Assembly (NCBI GenBank): GCA_004843345.1
Contig: CP039460.1
Span: 124,001 to 188,000 of the forward strand
DNA length: 64,000 bases
Source: Acetobacteraceae bacterium
Lineage (GTDB): Bacteria > Pseudomonadota > Alphaproteobacteria > Acetobacterales > Acetobacteraceae
Reading direction: 5' to 3'
The notes under the pieces were generated by a model. The model saw only the letters and a list, made by a program, of their open reading frames with translations, was not told where the DNA came from and searched no databases. Positions 1 to 10,184 of this stretch are shown one piece after another (position 1 is the stretch's first letter; the number at the start of each line of letters is the position of its first letter). Position numbers and translations under genes: made by a program.

Positions 1-704
1 TTTCTTTTCTGAGAAAACTGTTCCGAAAAAACAAAATCATTAAAATTGAATTTTTCCAATTCTTTCTCCAAAGCCTCGACAACACGTCTGCCGATAGAGC
101 TACCTACTGCCCATCCAATGAGAGATCCTCCTTGTTCTTTAACACGTTGCTCCACATAAGAAACGATTTTATGACGATGTTTTTGCACATTGAATTTAAT
201 CAGTTTTGCAATGAGTACAGCATTTTCTTGCGTAAAAAGCACCTCTTCCAAAAAATACTTTTTAGCTAAAAAAGAACTTTTATCCTTACCTTCAAATAAA
301 TGAGACAAATTACTGGAAGATTCTTTAGAAAATAAAAGCTGAAAAAATTTTTGATGAATCTTTTTAGAAAGATTTAGTTTTTGAACAATAGAGAGAACTT
401 CCGTTTCATTCAAAAACTCCCTAACCACAAAATGTGCAATATTGTCAGCAATTTTATCCTTGTTTTTAGCAATAATATTCGTGTGAGGAAAAGGAAGACC
501 AAGGGGTGACCTGAATAATGCTGTAACAGCATACCAATCCGCAAGAGCACCTCCCAATCCACCAAGCGTTCCACCCTGAAAAACATATAAAAGAAGCGCT
601 AAAAAATGATTTTTAGGGACAGGTAAACAAAAAGAAAAAATGGCAAGAACTGCTAAAAAAATCAGTAAAAAATTTGCAAAAAATTTTGGGGTTAATTTCT
701 GCAT
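1..704 (-). CDS. DUF445 (YjiN-like) membrane protein, C-terminus cut by window edge
   Basis: Translating the minus strand from an ATG at 704 gives an open frame that runs off the left edge, so only about 234 N-terminal residues are visible. Residues 8-28 form a hydrophobic segment. Residues 44-64 are glycine-rich and then read ADWYAVTALFR, followed by PLGLPFPHTNII and an NKDKIADNIAHFV segment. This order (Gly-rich membrane hairpin, ADWxAVTALFR, PxPHTxII) is the signature I know for DUF445/YjiN proteins. The biochemical function of the family is not established. The rest of the visible part is charged and helical. The gene is divergent from ppc, with about 135 bp between the two starts and no clear promoter match in it. 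Confidence 0.8.
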   Translation of the reverse strand, partial: MQKLTPKFFANFLLIFLAVLAIFSFCLPVPKNHFLALLLYVFQGGTLGGLGGALADWYAVTALFRSPLGLPFPHTNIIAKNKDKIADNIAHFVVREFLNETEVLSIVQKLNLSKKIHQKFFQLLFSKESSSNLSHLFEGKDKSSFLAKKYFLEEVLFTQENAVLIAKLIKFNVQKHRHKIVSYVEQRVKEQGGSLIGWAVGSSIGRRVVEALEKELEKFNFNDFVFSEQFSQKR

Positions 705-841
705 ACAATAAAGTACCGCCCTCGCTTTACATATTTTAGATTTTAATTTCATCAAGCGAACAGATGCTTAATCTAAAAAAATCTGCTAAAATCCTCTGTA
801 GCATTTAATAATGTCACCTTATCCATTAAATTTTTCCGTTG

Positions 842-3598
842 ATGAAAACTATGAACTTACCTGATCTTAAACAAGCACTGCTAACCTCCTCTAATTTCAC
901 AGAGGCTTGCAATCTTTCTTTTGAGACACTTCAATCCCCTAATGGCATAGAAAATATTGCTGCACTTATTCGAGATTTACGAGACCAACAAAAAAAGATC
1001 AGAGCAAAGAAACTTCATTTTTATAGCAAAAACAAATCGATAAAACAGGAGGAAAGAGTTCTTCTCCTAAGGGATACAGCCGCTTTTCTTCTAAACAACA
1101 CAACGTCTTTAGAGCAGCTTGAGAGTGCAAGGGCCTCTGCTGTTTTTACGGCACACCCAACCTTTGCTCTTAAAGACGAAGTCTATGAAGAACTCACAGC
1201 TCTCGCAGATAACCCAGATCAAAAAACGGCACATCGAGAAAGTGACCGCCGAAGTGCCCCTCCTACGCTACACGAGGAAGAGCGACTTTCATTAACAGCC
1301 ATTTCCAGAGGAAGAGATGCACTTGATCTCTTAAACCTAAATCTTATTCAACAAGCAAAAACACATTCATCCTCGAAAGAAGAATTTTTACCTTCTCCCC
1401 TTCTTTTTGCAACATGGGTTGGCTTTGATATTGATGGACGAAACGATATTAGATGGTGGGATGCCCTTAGCTATCGGCTTCTTCTAAAACGCGCACAGCT
1501 CGAAAGACTCTTAAAACAAATCACATCTCTCGAAACAGACGTCGAAGAAAAACAAAGTTTTATCCTTCGCTTGGATGAAGCTTTGGTCGCATTGGACAAA
1601 CAGATTTCAGCATGCCCAAAAACCAAAAATGCCGAGACGCCGTCCTTAGACGAAATTCAATTATTTTCAAAAGCGCTTACAGACGTAACAGAAAAAAGCC
1701 TTCTTAAAGCGAGAGACTTAACGCCTTTCTTTGATGCCCTTTCTAAAAAACTTCCCAGAGAAAAGAGTGAAGAGCTACAAAGCTGGAAGGCTGCTTTCCT
1801 CTCTCATGGCCTTGGGCTTGGCTTAATGCAGGCTAGAATTAACGCAGCTCAACTTTATAATATCGCACGCACACGTTTGGGACTCTCAGACGATCCTACC
1901 ATCCCTTCTCATAGACGTGTTCTCATTGATCATATCAATCATGCGCTAAAAGACCTTTCGCCTGTTGCTATCAATCTTGGCTCCATCCTTGGCGAACCAA
2001 GTGCAGCAGCCAGAATGATGATGACAATGGCTCAAATTTTAAAACATATTGATCAAGATTCCCCCATTCGCTTCCTTATCGCAGAAACAGAAAGTGGCTA
2101 CACACTTCTTGCCGCTCTGTGGCTTGCACGCTTTTTTGGAGTTGACGATCGTAAGATTGAAATTTCACCTTTATTTGAAACAGAAACAGCTCTCGAGAAT
2201 GGCGGTGCGATTCTAGAAGAGGCCTTTAAATCTCCACATTGGCGCAATTATATCGAAAAAAACGGCAAACTTTGTCTTCAGTTTGGATATTCTGACTCTG
2301 GACGATACGTTGGACAACTTGCGGCAACCCCACTAACAGCCCGCTTAAAGTTAAAATCAGCCGAACTTCTAGAAGAATATAAACTTGGCAAAACTGAACT
2401 TGTCTTTTTTGACACGCACGGTGAAAGTATTGGTCGTGGAGCGCATCCTAAATCGTTACATGATCGTTTGAACTACTTCACCCCACCTTCTTTAAAACAA
2501 AAATGGGGAGAGACTGAGATCAAAATTCGGACAGAGAATGCTTTTCAAGGTGCTGATGGGTATCTTCTTTTTGGCTCTCCGCAGCTTGCGGCAGACGCTG
2601 TCTCAACCATTGTAAGCTTCGCTTATCCACCTATATCTAAAAATCCAAAAGAAATCCTTGATCCTATTGAAAAGAATGGCTCTATTATTGGAGACTTTTT
2701 TGAAACAATCGCACGGAGCATGGCTGATCTTATAAAAGATCCTGGATATGCTGCCCTCTTAGGAACTTTTGGAAATTCTCTTATTGATGCAACAGGCTCC
2801 CGAGCTGCCTCTCGTCAAGGAAATAAAGCCCCTAAAATTAATTCTCCTCGACAGCTTAGAGCCATTCCAAATAACGCTATTTTGCTTCAGCTTGGTTGGT
2901 GGGCGAATATTATTCACGGCTTAGGCTCTGCTGTGCAACGTCACCCTGAAGCTTTTCAAGAGTTTCAGGAAAAATCACCACGCTTCCGCCTTCTGATTGA
3001 TTTTGCAGAACAAGCGCTTGCGCATTCAGACCTCGATGTTCTAAGGGGCATCACGACATTGCTTAATCCTGGCCTATGGTTAGAATATGCCGAAAATTCA
3101 AAAGATGGAAAACGTCGCAACCAATTCTTAGAAATTGCGAGTGGACTTGAAAAACTTAACGTGTGGAAAGATGCCTCAGCAACCTTTAGGCGCTTGCAAA
3201 GAGATTATATCTCTCTTGATAGCGCTGTTGAGAATATTCCTCATATGGCGAAAGAAGAAAAAATTCTCCACGCTGTCCGTATTGCCTTAATTAAAGAAAT
3301 TTGGCTTTTAGGAACACAAGTTCCATATTTTGGACCTCAAGATGGACTCTCTCGTGAAAGTGTAACAGAAAGAACGCTTTTACTCGACATTCAGTCTCTC
3401 CTTAAGAATCTAAGATCTTTATTTCCAAAACTGCCTATAAAAAATACGCATCTTGACTTTGGTGAGGACGGAGAAGTTACAAACAGCCAAGGCTTTCTAA
3501 AAGAGAATCAAACAATTCTTGATCCTATGGAGAAATGCTTCAATCTTCTACGTGAATGCGGTGTTGCCATACAGCATGCAAATGGCGCATTTGGCTAA
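842..3598 (+). CDS. ppc: Phosphoenolpyruvate carboxylase, divergent form
   Basis: A 918-residue cytosolic enzyme expected to carboxylate PEP with bicarbonate to oxaloacetate, replenishing the TCA cycle. The catalytic-histidine motif TAHPT occurs near residue 100. Other typical blocks are RFLIAETESG, SPLFET, GYSDSGRYVG, GSR and LRAIP in the C-terminal half. The glycine-rich active-site loop, HGRGGSIGRGG in E. coli, is here DTHGESIGRGAHP. The second arginine is kept, but the first Arg position is His and the preceding His is Asp. Length matches the family (about 880-960). ATGs at 842 and 851 are both possible and neither has a good Shine-Dalgarno. It is a single gene, tail-to-tail with pncA. 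The call as a PEPC homologue is firm; normal catalytic behaviour is less certain given the loop. Confidence 0.9.
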   Translation: MKTMNLPDLKQALLTSSNFTEACNLSFETLQSPNGIENIAALIRDLRDQQKKIRAKKLHFYSKNKSIKQEERVLLLRDTAAFLLNNTTSLEQLESARASAVFTAHPTFALKDEVYEELTALADNPDQKTAHRESDRRSAPPTLHEEERLSLTAISRGRDALDLLNLNLIQQAKTHSSSKEEFLPSPLLFATWVGFDIDGRNDIRWWDALSYRLLLKRAQLERLLKQITSLETDVEEKQSFILRLDEALVALDKQISACPKTKNAETPSLDEIQLFSKALTDVTEKSLLKARDLTPFFDALSKKLPREKSEELQSWKAAFLSHGLGLGLMQARINAAQLYNIARTRLGLSDDPTIPSHRRVLIDHINHALKDLSPVAINLGSILGEPSAAARMMMTMAQILKHIDQDSPIRFLIAETESGYTLLAALWLARFFGVDDRKIEISPLFETETALENGGAILEEAFKSPHWRNYIEKNGKLCLQFGYSDSGRYVGQLAATPLTARLKLKSAELLEEYKLGKTELVFFDTHGESIGRGAHPKSLHDRLNYFTPPSLKQKWGETEIKIRTENAFQGADGYLLFGSPQLAADAVSTIVSFAYPPISKNPKEILDPIEKNGSIIGDFFETIARSMADLIKDPGYAALLGTFGNSLIDATGSRAASRQGNKAPKINSPRQLRAIPNNAILLQLGWWANIIHGLGSAVQRHPEAFQEFQEKSPRFRLLIDFAEQALAHSDLDVLRGITTLLNPGLWLEYAENSKDGKRRNQFLEIASGLEKLNVWKDASATFRRLQRDYISLDSAVENIPHMAKEEKILHAVRIALIKEIWLLGTQVPYFGPQDGLSRESVTERTLLLDIQSLLKNLRSLFPKLPIKNTHLDFGEDGEVTNSQGFLKENQTILDPMEKCFNLLRECGVAIQHANGAFG

Positions 3599-3629
3599 AA
3601 CCTTCATTTAACAAATCAATAAGGGATGG

Positions 3630-4187
3630 TTATAAAATGACCGCCCCTTTTGATTCTAATTTTTTATGAATTTTTGCAGTTTCTTCTTCAAAGATTGGCC
3701 GAATAAGATCTTTCAGAACAAAGACATTAAATTTATTCCGAAGGGCATCTAGAACTGTTTCTTTAACGCAATACTCTAAAGCAATTCCACAAATAAACAG
3801 ATCTGAAATTTGTTTTTCATTTAATCTGTCCAAAAGCTCTGTCTGTTGTCCAGGTGCATTATAAAAAGCAGAATAGCTATCCGACTCTTTTAATCTTCCC
3901 TTACGAATAACAAAATCAAATTTTTCCTTTTTTAAAAGAGAAGGAAATTCAAATCCCTGCGAGTTCTCAACACAATGAACAGGCCACCCACTTACACCAT
4001 TATTTTCAAAAGAAACATGATCTTTCGGATGAGCATCTTTGGAGGCTATTTTAAGTGCAAAACGAGGAGAGATAAGCGCTTCGTTAATCAATGGAATAAT
4101 TTCACTACTTTTAGGAACAGGCAATGCTCCCCAAGGCATAAAATCATTTTGCATATCCACAACGAGTAAAGCGCTATTCGAAGACAT
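3630..4187 (-). CDS. pncA: Nicotinamidase
   Basis: An isochorismatase-fold amidase that hydrolyses nicotinamide to nicotinate for NAD salvage. The catalytic triad is visible as Asp11 (VVDMQNDF), Lys96 (VIRKG) and Cys140 (ALEYCV). The metal ligands are Asp51 and His53 (SKDAHP) and His71 (GWPVHC). The ATG at 4187 is preferred over one 13 codons upstream because AGAGG lies just before it and the longer form would overlap the end of alaA. It gives 185 residues, slightly shorter than E. coli PncA. It lies downstream of alaA on the same strand with a 25 bp gap, so the two are probably co-transcribed. Confidence 0.92.
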   Translation of the reverse strand: MSSNSALLVVDMQNDFMPWGALPVPKSSEIIPLINEALISPRFALKIASKDAHPKDHVSFENNGVSGWPVHCVENSQGFEFPSLLKKEKFDFVIRKGRLKESDSYSAFYNAPGQQTELLDRLNEKQISDLFICGIALEYCVKETVLDALRNKFNVFVLKDLIRPIFEEETAKIHKKLESKGAVIL

Positions 4188-4212
4188 AACCAACCTCTGT
4201 GTTTTTAGATTT

Positions 4213-5442
4213 TTACTTTTTAGCATGCTTTTTTCGGTATGTTTCTAAAAAACTAGAAATACGTCCAATCGCAACTCTTAAATCAGCCTCGTGTGGAAGA
4301 AAAACAATTCGGAAATGATCTGGCTTATGCCAATTAAATCCCGTTCCTTGAACAAGCATGACCTTGGTAGCCTCTAACAATTCTAAAAAGAACTTACGAT
4401 CATCCTCAATCGGATACACTTCAGGATCAAGTTTCGGAAACATATACAAGGCAGCATGCGGCTTGACACACTCAACACCGGGAATATCCAAAATCAACTC
4501 ATAAGCAAGATCACGCTGACGACGCAAACGCCCTCCCTCACCAACTAAATCTTGAATGCTCTGATAGCCACCTAAGGCCGTTTGAATCGCCCACTGCCCT
4601 GGTACATTTGAGCAAAGCCGCATATTTGAAAGCATATTCAAGCCTTCAATATAATCCCTAGCCGCTTTTTTATTCCCTGACACAATCATCCAACCAGCAC
4701 GATAGCCACAAGCTCTGTATGATTTTGAAAGCGAATTGAATGTCAGTGTTAAAACATCTGTAGAGAGAGAGGCTAAAGAAATATGAGTCAAACCGTCAAA
4801 GAGAACTTTGTCATAGACCTCATCTGAAAAAATCACGAGGTTAAACTCTCGTGCTATTTTCACGATTTCCTGCAAAATAGACACAGGATATAAAACTCCC
4901 GTTGGATTGTTGGGGTTGATAACAACAATCCCCTTTGTCCGTTTTGTAATTTTAGAACGAATATCTTCTAAATCAGGAATCCAACCTTTTTCTTCATCAC
5001 AAAGATAATGGACAGGATTTCCACCAGAAAGGCTCGTAACAGCTGTCCATAAAGGATAATCTGGCATTGGAATGAGAAGTTCGTCTCCCTCATCCAAAAG
5101 GGCGTTTGTTGCGATTGCAATTAAATCAGACGCCCCATTCCCAATATAAATATCATCCAAAACAACATCTTGAATATTTTTCTGTTGCGAATAATGCATT
5201 ACTGCCTTACGGGCTGCAAAAATTCCCTTGCTATCAGAATAACCTGCTGAATTTGGAAGATTGCGTATCATATCCAGCTGGATTTCCTCAGGCACTTCAA
5301 ATCCAAAAGGCGCTAGATTACCAATATTAAGCTTGATAAGGCGTTGCCCCTCCTCTTCCATCTGCTTGGCCCGATCCATAATCGGCCCACGAATATCATA
5401 AAGCACATGTGACAGTTTGGAGGATTTTTTAATCGGCTTCAT
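4213..5442 (-). CDS. alaA: Glutamate-pyruvate aminotransferase (AlaA type)
   Basis: A fold-type I PLP aminotransferase of 409 residues. It closely follows E. coli AlaA: an SSKL..V.YDIRGP start, the KLNIGNLAPFGF block, DIYIGNGASDLI, PDYPLW, NPNNPTG, SDEVYDK and the PLP-lysine block SLSKSYR at about residue 240. AlaA makes alanine from pyruvate using glutamate. Family alignment favours AlaA over generic aspartate aminotransferase because the DIRGP N-terminus and GYSDSKGIFAARKA segment are AlaA-like. It is the upstream gene of an alaA-pncA pair, with tRNA-Ser about 80 bp upstream on the same strand. Confidence 0.92.
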   Translation of the reverse strand: MKPIKKSSKLSHVLYDIRGPIMDRAKQMEEEGQRLIKLNIGNLAPFGFEVPEEIQLDMIRNLPNSAGYSDSKGIFAARKAVMHYSQQKNIQDVVLDDIYIGNGASDLIAIATNALLDEGDELLIPMPDYPLWTAVTSLSGGNPVHYLCDEEKGWIPDLEDIRSKITKRTKGIVVINPNNPTGVLYPVSILQEIVKIAREFNLVIFSDEVYDKVLFDGLTHISLASLSTDVLTLTFNSLSKSYRACGYRAGWMIVSGNKKAARDYIEGLNMLSNMRLCSNVPGQWAIQTALGGYQSIQDLVGEGGRLRRQRDLAYELILDIPGVECVKPHAALYMFPKLDPEVYPIEDDRKFFLELLEATKVMLVQGTGFNWHKPDHFRIVFLPHEADLRVAIGRISSFLETYRKKHAKK

Positions 5443-5522
5443 AAAGATTCTAGCCTTATTTCTAACTCAAAAACTTCAAATAAAAGGTTTAAGGAAAAAC
5501 AAATCAATTTATTCAAAGATAT

Positions 5523-5613
5523 TGGCGGAGAGAGAGGGATTCGAACCCTCGGTACCCCAAAGAGGCACAACGGTTTTCGAGACCGCCCCATTCGACCGCT
5601 CTGGCATCTCTCC
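5523..5613 (-). tRNA. tRNA-Ser (CGA anticodon)
   Basis: Read on the minus strand, the acceptor stem GGAGAGA (5613 downwards) pairs with TCTCTCC at the 3' side, followed by discriminator G and an encoded CCA (5523-5525). The anticodon loop CTCGAAA gives anticodon CGA, which reads UCG. There is a long variable arm, as expected for a class II serine tRNA, and a canonical GGTTCGAATCC T-arm. Confidence 0.96.
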
Positions 5614-5683
5614 GCAATGAGGGTCTATTTCCCTTTCTTCTTAGCGTTCTCCACTTTAGAAATCAAAAGGTTTTGCTCTAATC

Positions 5684-5712
5684 TTGACCTTTTTATTAAA
5701 AAAAAATAAAAT
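5684..5712 (+). promoter_or_regulatory. Sigma-70-type promoter for rplU-rpmA
   Basis: TTGACC at 5684-5689 and TAAAAT at 5707-5712 are separated by exactly 17 bp, in an AT-rich stretch 116 bp upstream of rplU. The predicted start near 5719 leaves a leader of roughly 110 nt, long enough for post-transcriptional control of the ribosomal-protein operon. No known leader structure was recognised. Confidence 0.7.
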
Positions 5713-5827
5713 TCATCTAAATACTGCTAAATTCTCTATTCATGAGCTTTTTGGCCAATAATCAAAAGAAGAAAGTTAAAGGTTTATTCATTAACCCTTT
5801 CTTTCCCTTAATTTTTAAGGAAATTTT

Positions 5828-6142
5828 ATGTTTGCAGTTATCCGCACGGGTGGAAAACAATATCGCGTTCAGCCTGGTGATGTTGTTAAAATTGAGAAAA
5901 TTGAAGGTGAAGCTGGCGATACAGTCACATTAACCGATGTGCTTATGGCAGGTGAAGGTTCAGACCTTAAAATTGGTGCTCCTGTCCTTGAAGGTGCTTC
6001 TGTTACAGCGGAAGTTCTCGGGCAAGATCGTTTAAAGAAAATTATTGTTTTCAAAAAACGTCGTCGTCAAAATAGCCGTCGCAAAAATGGTCACCGTCAA
6101 CACACAACTGTGTTGAAAATCAAAGACATCAAAGTCAGCTAA
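5828..6142 (+). CDS. rplU: Ribosomal protein bL21
   Basis: A 104-residue 50S subunit protein that binds 23S rRNA. It begins [14 protein letters not shown], the hallmark bL21 start, and continues with [10 protein letters not shown]-type sequence and a basic [14 protein letters not shown] stretch near the C-terminus that contacts RNA. AAGGAAATTTT precedes the ATG. It is the first gene of rplU-rpmA, 31 bp before rpmA, and the usual obgE follows. Confidence 0.97.
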   Translation: MFAVIRTGGKQYRVQPGDVVKIEKIEGEAGDTVTLTDVLMAGEGSDLKIGAPVLEGASVTAEVLGQDRLKKIIVFKKRRRQNSRRKNGHRQHTTVLKIKDIKVS

Positions 6143-6173
6143 TTCATTTAGGTAATTTTAAGGAGTTCCCCTC

Positions 6174-6434
6174 ATGGCACAAAAAAAAGCAGGTGGTTCA
6201 AGTCGTAACGGACGCGATAGCGCTGGTAAACGACTAGGCGTTAAAAAATTTGGCGGTCAAGTCGTCGTTGCTGGCAACATCATTGTTCGTCAACGTGGCA
6301 CAAAAATTGCTGCTGGCAAAAATGTTGGCGTTGGCAAAGACCACACGCTATTTGCGTTAGTTGATGGGCAAGTCGCTTTCCAACGCAAAAAAGAAGGTAA
6401 GGTTCACGCTTCTGTTATCACAGCAGCTGCCTAA
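6174..6434 (+). CDS. rpmA: Ribosomal protein bL27
   Basis: An 86-residue 50S subunit protein whose N-terminal tail reaches the peptidyl-transferase centre. It starts [16 protein letters not shown], the conserved bL27 tail, with no cleavable Firmicutes-type extension. AAGGAG stands just upstream of the ATG. It is co-transcribed with rplU and closed by a strong hairpin terminator before obgE. Confidence 0.97.
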   Translation: MAQKKAGGSSRNGRDSAGKRLGVKKFGGQVVVAGNIIVRQRGTKIAAGKNVGVGKDHTLFALVDGQVAFQRKKEGKVHASVITAAA

Positions 6435-6454
6435 AACTTTCAAAGCAGTTTTTT

Positions 6455-7593
<1,139 letters not shown>

Positions 7594-7600
7594 TGAGAGA

Positions 7601-7873
7601 TTACATACCAAGGGCGTGGCGATAAACATCAAGTATATTCTCTTGCTCTTCAATCTCTGCTGGAGGCTGTTTACGCATCCGAATAATGGTTCGAATCGCC
7701 TTAACGTCGAATCCTTCTGACTTTGCTTCTGCAAAAATATCCTTAATATCTTCAGCTAAAGATTTTTTTTCTTCTTCAAGGCGCTCAACACGTTCAATAA
7801 TGGAACGTAAACGATCTACGGCAATCCCCCCTACATCTGCTTTCTGCTCTTCGCCACCATTCAGCACATCCAT
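7601..7873 (-). CDS. gapR: GapR / DUF2312 nucleoid-associated protein
   Basis: A 90-residue protein of the DUF2312 family. The diagnostic region is a coiled coil (RLRSIIERVERLEEEKKSL) followed by DIKDIFAEAKSEGFDVKAI and RTIIRMRK. In Caulobacter this family (GapR) is a DNA-encircling protein that binds overtwisted AT-rich DNA ahead of replication and transcription and is essential. Assignment here is by sequence pattern; the essential role is inferred. An N-terminal segment of about 18 residues precedes the conserved part. It is convergent with obgE and divergent from zwf. Confidence 0.88.
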   Translation of the reverse strand: MDVLNGGEEQKADVGGIAVDRLRSIIERVERLEEEKKSLAEDIKDIFAEAKSEGFDVKAIRTIIRMRKQPPAEIEEQENILDVYRHALGM

Positions 7874-8044
7874 AATTTTTTACTCCAACACATAATAAAA
7901 TTATTATTTTCTCTATTAGCAGAAAAAAGCATTATCTGTTACCTTGCCTGCAGGTAAAGCATAAAACATTCAAACTAAAAATTTCTGATAAGAAGGATTC
8001 GACCAACTTATCATCTTCCACTTTTAATAATTTGGGATTTACTT

Positions 8045-9484
8045 ATGACACTGCTTCCTCCTGCGTCTCCCTTCGATATCGTTATTTTTGGCGGAACTGG
8101 AGATCTTGCTTTAAGAAAACTTCTTCCAGCGTTCTTCCGTCAGCTTCAAGATAACAACATTCCAAAAAATTCCCGCATCATCTGTGCATCCCGCGCTGAA
8201 ATGACAACGGAGCAGTACCGATCAGACGTATCAAAGGCACTTGCTAAATTTTACCCTGCTTCTTCCCATAACGAAAATACACTTAAATCTTTTCTAAAAC
8301 TTATCACTTACGTTGTTCTTGATGTTGTTGATTCTAAAAATCAAGGCTGGCAAGAATTTGTAAATCTTTTTTCGAAAACCTCTGCAGAAAAAACAAGAAT
8401 TTTTTATTTTTCAACAGCGCCAGCTCTTTTTGCTCCCATTAGCGAAAATCTATCACTGCATAAATTAATCACGCCAGCAAGTCGTGCAATTATGGAAAAG
8501 CCAATTGGCAGAGACCGTGAAAGCGCAAATGCAATTAATGATGCTGTTGGTAAATATTTTCCAGAGGACTGTATTTTCCGTATTGATCACTATCTCGGAA
8601 AAGAATCCACTCAAAACATTCTTCAATTCCGTTTTTCTAATCCACTTATTGATGCTATCTGGTGCGGAAAATATATTAAAAATATTGAAATTACAGCAAG
8701 TGAGACTGTTGGACTTGAATCTCGTGCCACATATTATGACACCTCTGGTGCGGCAAGGGATATGATCCAAAACCACCTTCTCCAGCTTTTATCACTGTGT
8801 ACGATGGAGCGTCCAAAATCACTCCAAGGTGACGACATCCGTAATGAAAAAATCGCAGTTCTTAAGGCTCTCCATCCTCTGAGCCCAAGCGAAATCAAAA
8901 CAAACTCCATTCGGGGGCAATATATCGAAGGAACTGCCGAAGGTCAGGCAGCCCCAGCTTATGCGACAGAACTCGGTAAAAAAAGCCAAACAGAAACATT
9001 TGCGGCTATTCGCAGTACAATCGACCTTCCTCGCTGGAAAGGCACAACGTTTTGCTTAAAAACTGGCAAACGCATGAATGAGAAAAGGACAGATATCAAA
9101 ATCACATTCCATAATGATGTAGATCTCTTCCCTAATGCGCCTAAAAATAAAATGATGTTGGATCTTCAAGAAACGAATGACATTACGCTTCAGCTTAATG
9201 TCCGTTCCATCGGATTCTCTCAAAATCATGATGGACTACGTCCTCTTACACTTGAAGGAAGCTACTCCCCCCCAGCTGGTGTAAGGACACCAAGTTCTTA
9301 CGAGACACTTATCATGTCTGCCATTCATGGCGACAGAAGCCTATTTGTCCACCGTGAGGAAGTTGATGCCGCTTGGAAATGGATTGAGCCCATTTTGAAT
9401 TCTTGGGAAGTCAATGTTCCAGCCCTACTTTATTATCCAGCTGGTAGTTCTATTCCTCGTTTTGCTGATTCAAATGACGCTTAA
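8045..9484 (+). CDS. zwf: Glucose-6-phosphate 1-dehydrogenase
   Basis: A 479-residue enzyme oxidising glucose-6-phosphate to 6-phosphogluconolactone with NADP or NAD, the entry to the oxidative pentose phosphate and Entner-Doudoroff routes. The nucleotide-binding motif GGTGDLALRK lies at residues 16-25 and the active-site block RIDHYLGKE at 179-187 (catalytic His nearby). MEKPIGRD and the C-terminal VRTPSSYETLI block are also typical. It stands alone, closed by a terminator, with rnpB directly downstream. No pgl or gnd is adjacent. Confidence 0.95.
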   Translation: MTLLPPASPFDIVIFGGTGDLALRKLLPAFFRQLQDNNIPKNSRIICASRAEMTTEQYRSDVSKALAKFYPASSHNENTLKSFLKLITYVVLDVVDSKNQGWQEFVNLFSKTSAEKTRIFYFSTAPALFAPISENLSLHKLITPASRAIMEKPIGRDRESANAINDAVGKYFPEDCIFRIDHYLGKESTQNILQFRFSNPLIDAIWCGKYIKNIEITASETVGLESRATYYDTSGAARDMIQNHLLQLLSLCTMERPKSLQGDDIRNEKIAVLKALHPLSPSEIKTNSIRGQYIEGTAEGQAAPAYATELGKKSQTETFAAIRSTIDLPRWKGTTFCLKTGKRMNEKRTDIKITFHNDVDLFPNAPKNKMMLDLQETNDITLQLNVRSIGFSQNHDGLRPLTLEGSYSPPAGVRTPSSYETLIMSAIHGDRSLFVHREEVDAAWKWIEPILNSWEVNVPALLYYPAGSSIPRFADSNDA

Positions 9485-9506
9485 AACGTTCTAAAATAGA
9501 CTAGAA

Positions 9507-9548
9507 AAAGGGATTTTGCAGGTTTTTGCTTGTAAAATCCTTTTTTTT
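9507..9548 (+). terminator. Rho-independent terminator after zwf
   Basis: GGATTTTGCA (9511-9520) pairs with TGTAAAATCC (9531-9540) with one mismatch-type position, around a 10-nt loop, followed by eight Ts. It lies between zwf and the RNase P RNA gene. Confidence 0.8.
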
Positions 9549-9561
9549 CTCTAAATAGGAT

Positions 9562-9952
9562 AGTGGCCAGATAGTTGAGTGACTGCTGTAGAGTTTATAA
9601 CTTTATAGAGGAAAGTCCGGGCTCCACAGGAATACGACGCCGGTTAACAGCCGGCAGAGGCAACTCTAGGGATAGTGCCACAGAAAACAAACCGTCTGTT
9701 TTTTAGTTTCAGATAAGGGTGAAACGTTGCGGTAAGAGCGCAACGCGACTCTGGTAACAGAGTTGGCAGGGTAAACCCCGTCGGGTGCAAGACCTAATAG
9801 GAAAGATAAATCTCCATTATGAGAGATTGAGGGTATTCCTGCTCTTCTTTCGGGTTGGTCGCGTGAGAATGGTCGCAATACCATTCCAAGATGAATAGTC
9901 ACTTCATCCTCATAGGGTGAACAAAACCCGGCTTATAGACTATCTGGCTTTT
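9562..9952 (+). ncRNA. rnpB: RNase P RNA (type A)
   Basis: The catalytic RNA that matures tRNA 5' ends. The invariant block GAGGAAAGTCCGGGCTCC lies near 9608-9625. The end helix P1 is formed by GCCAGATAGT (9566-9575) and ACTATCTGGC (9939-9948), and a T-run follows. AGAGGCAAC, the GGGTAAACCCCG-type block and ACAAAACCCGGCTTA near the 3' end are also conserved. I see no convincing promoter between the zwf terminator and the RNA, so the start is approximate and read-through from zwf is possible. Confidence 0.95.
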
Positions 9953-10089
9953 TTTCAAGAATGATTCTTTTTTACAACAGTAACTTATGAGAGCGCAATA
10001 ATAGCGCTTTTCTGTTATCGCATTCTATTTTCTTAGAAAAGGAAGGACATTTTTTAGCTGTTTTCTGCATATTAGAGCCCATTCTTGGT

Positions 10090-10118
10090 TTGACTTCCCA
10101 TAAAATCCCATGTTATCC
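10090..10118 (+). promoter_or_regulatory. Candidate promoter of the dcw cluster
   Basis: TTGACT at 10090-10095 followed after 17 bp by TTATCC (10113-10118) lies about 65 bp upstream of mraZ. The -35 is good and the -10 is weak, which suits a repressible or attenuated promoter. The MraZ boxes lie across the spacer and -10. Confidence 0.55.
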
Positions 10119-10120
10119 CA
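10096..10120 (-). promoter_or_regulatory. MraZ operator: three TGGGA boxes at 10-bp spacing
   Basis: TCCCA occurs at 10096-10100, 10106-10110 and 10116-10120, that is, three TGGGA boxes on the minus strand repeated exactly every 10 bp. MraZ proteins are known to bind several TGGG-type direct repeats spaced about one helical turn apart upstream of mraZ and to repress the operon. The boxes overlap the promoter spacer and -10. A further plus-strand TGGGA at 10131 is present but off the 10-bp phase. Confidence 0.8.
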
Positions 10121-10184
10121 ATAAAGGCGGTGGGATCGTAAGCAATGGGTGCTTACGCACGGGCTTAAAAAGGCTCTTAACGGT

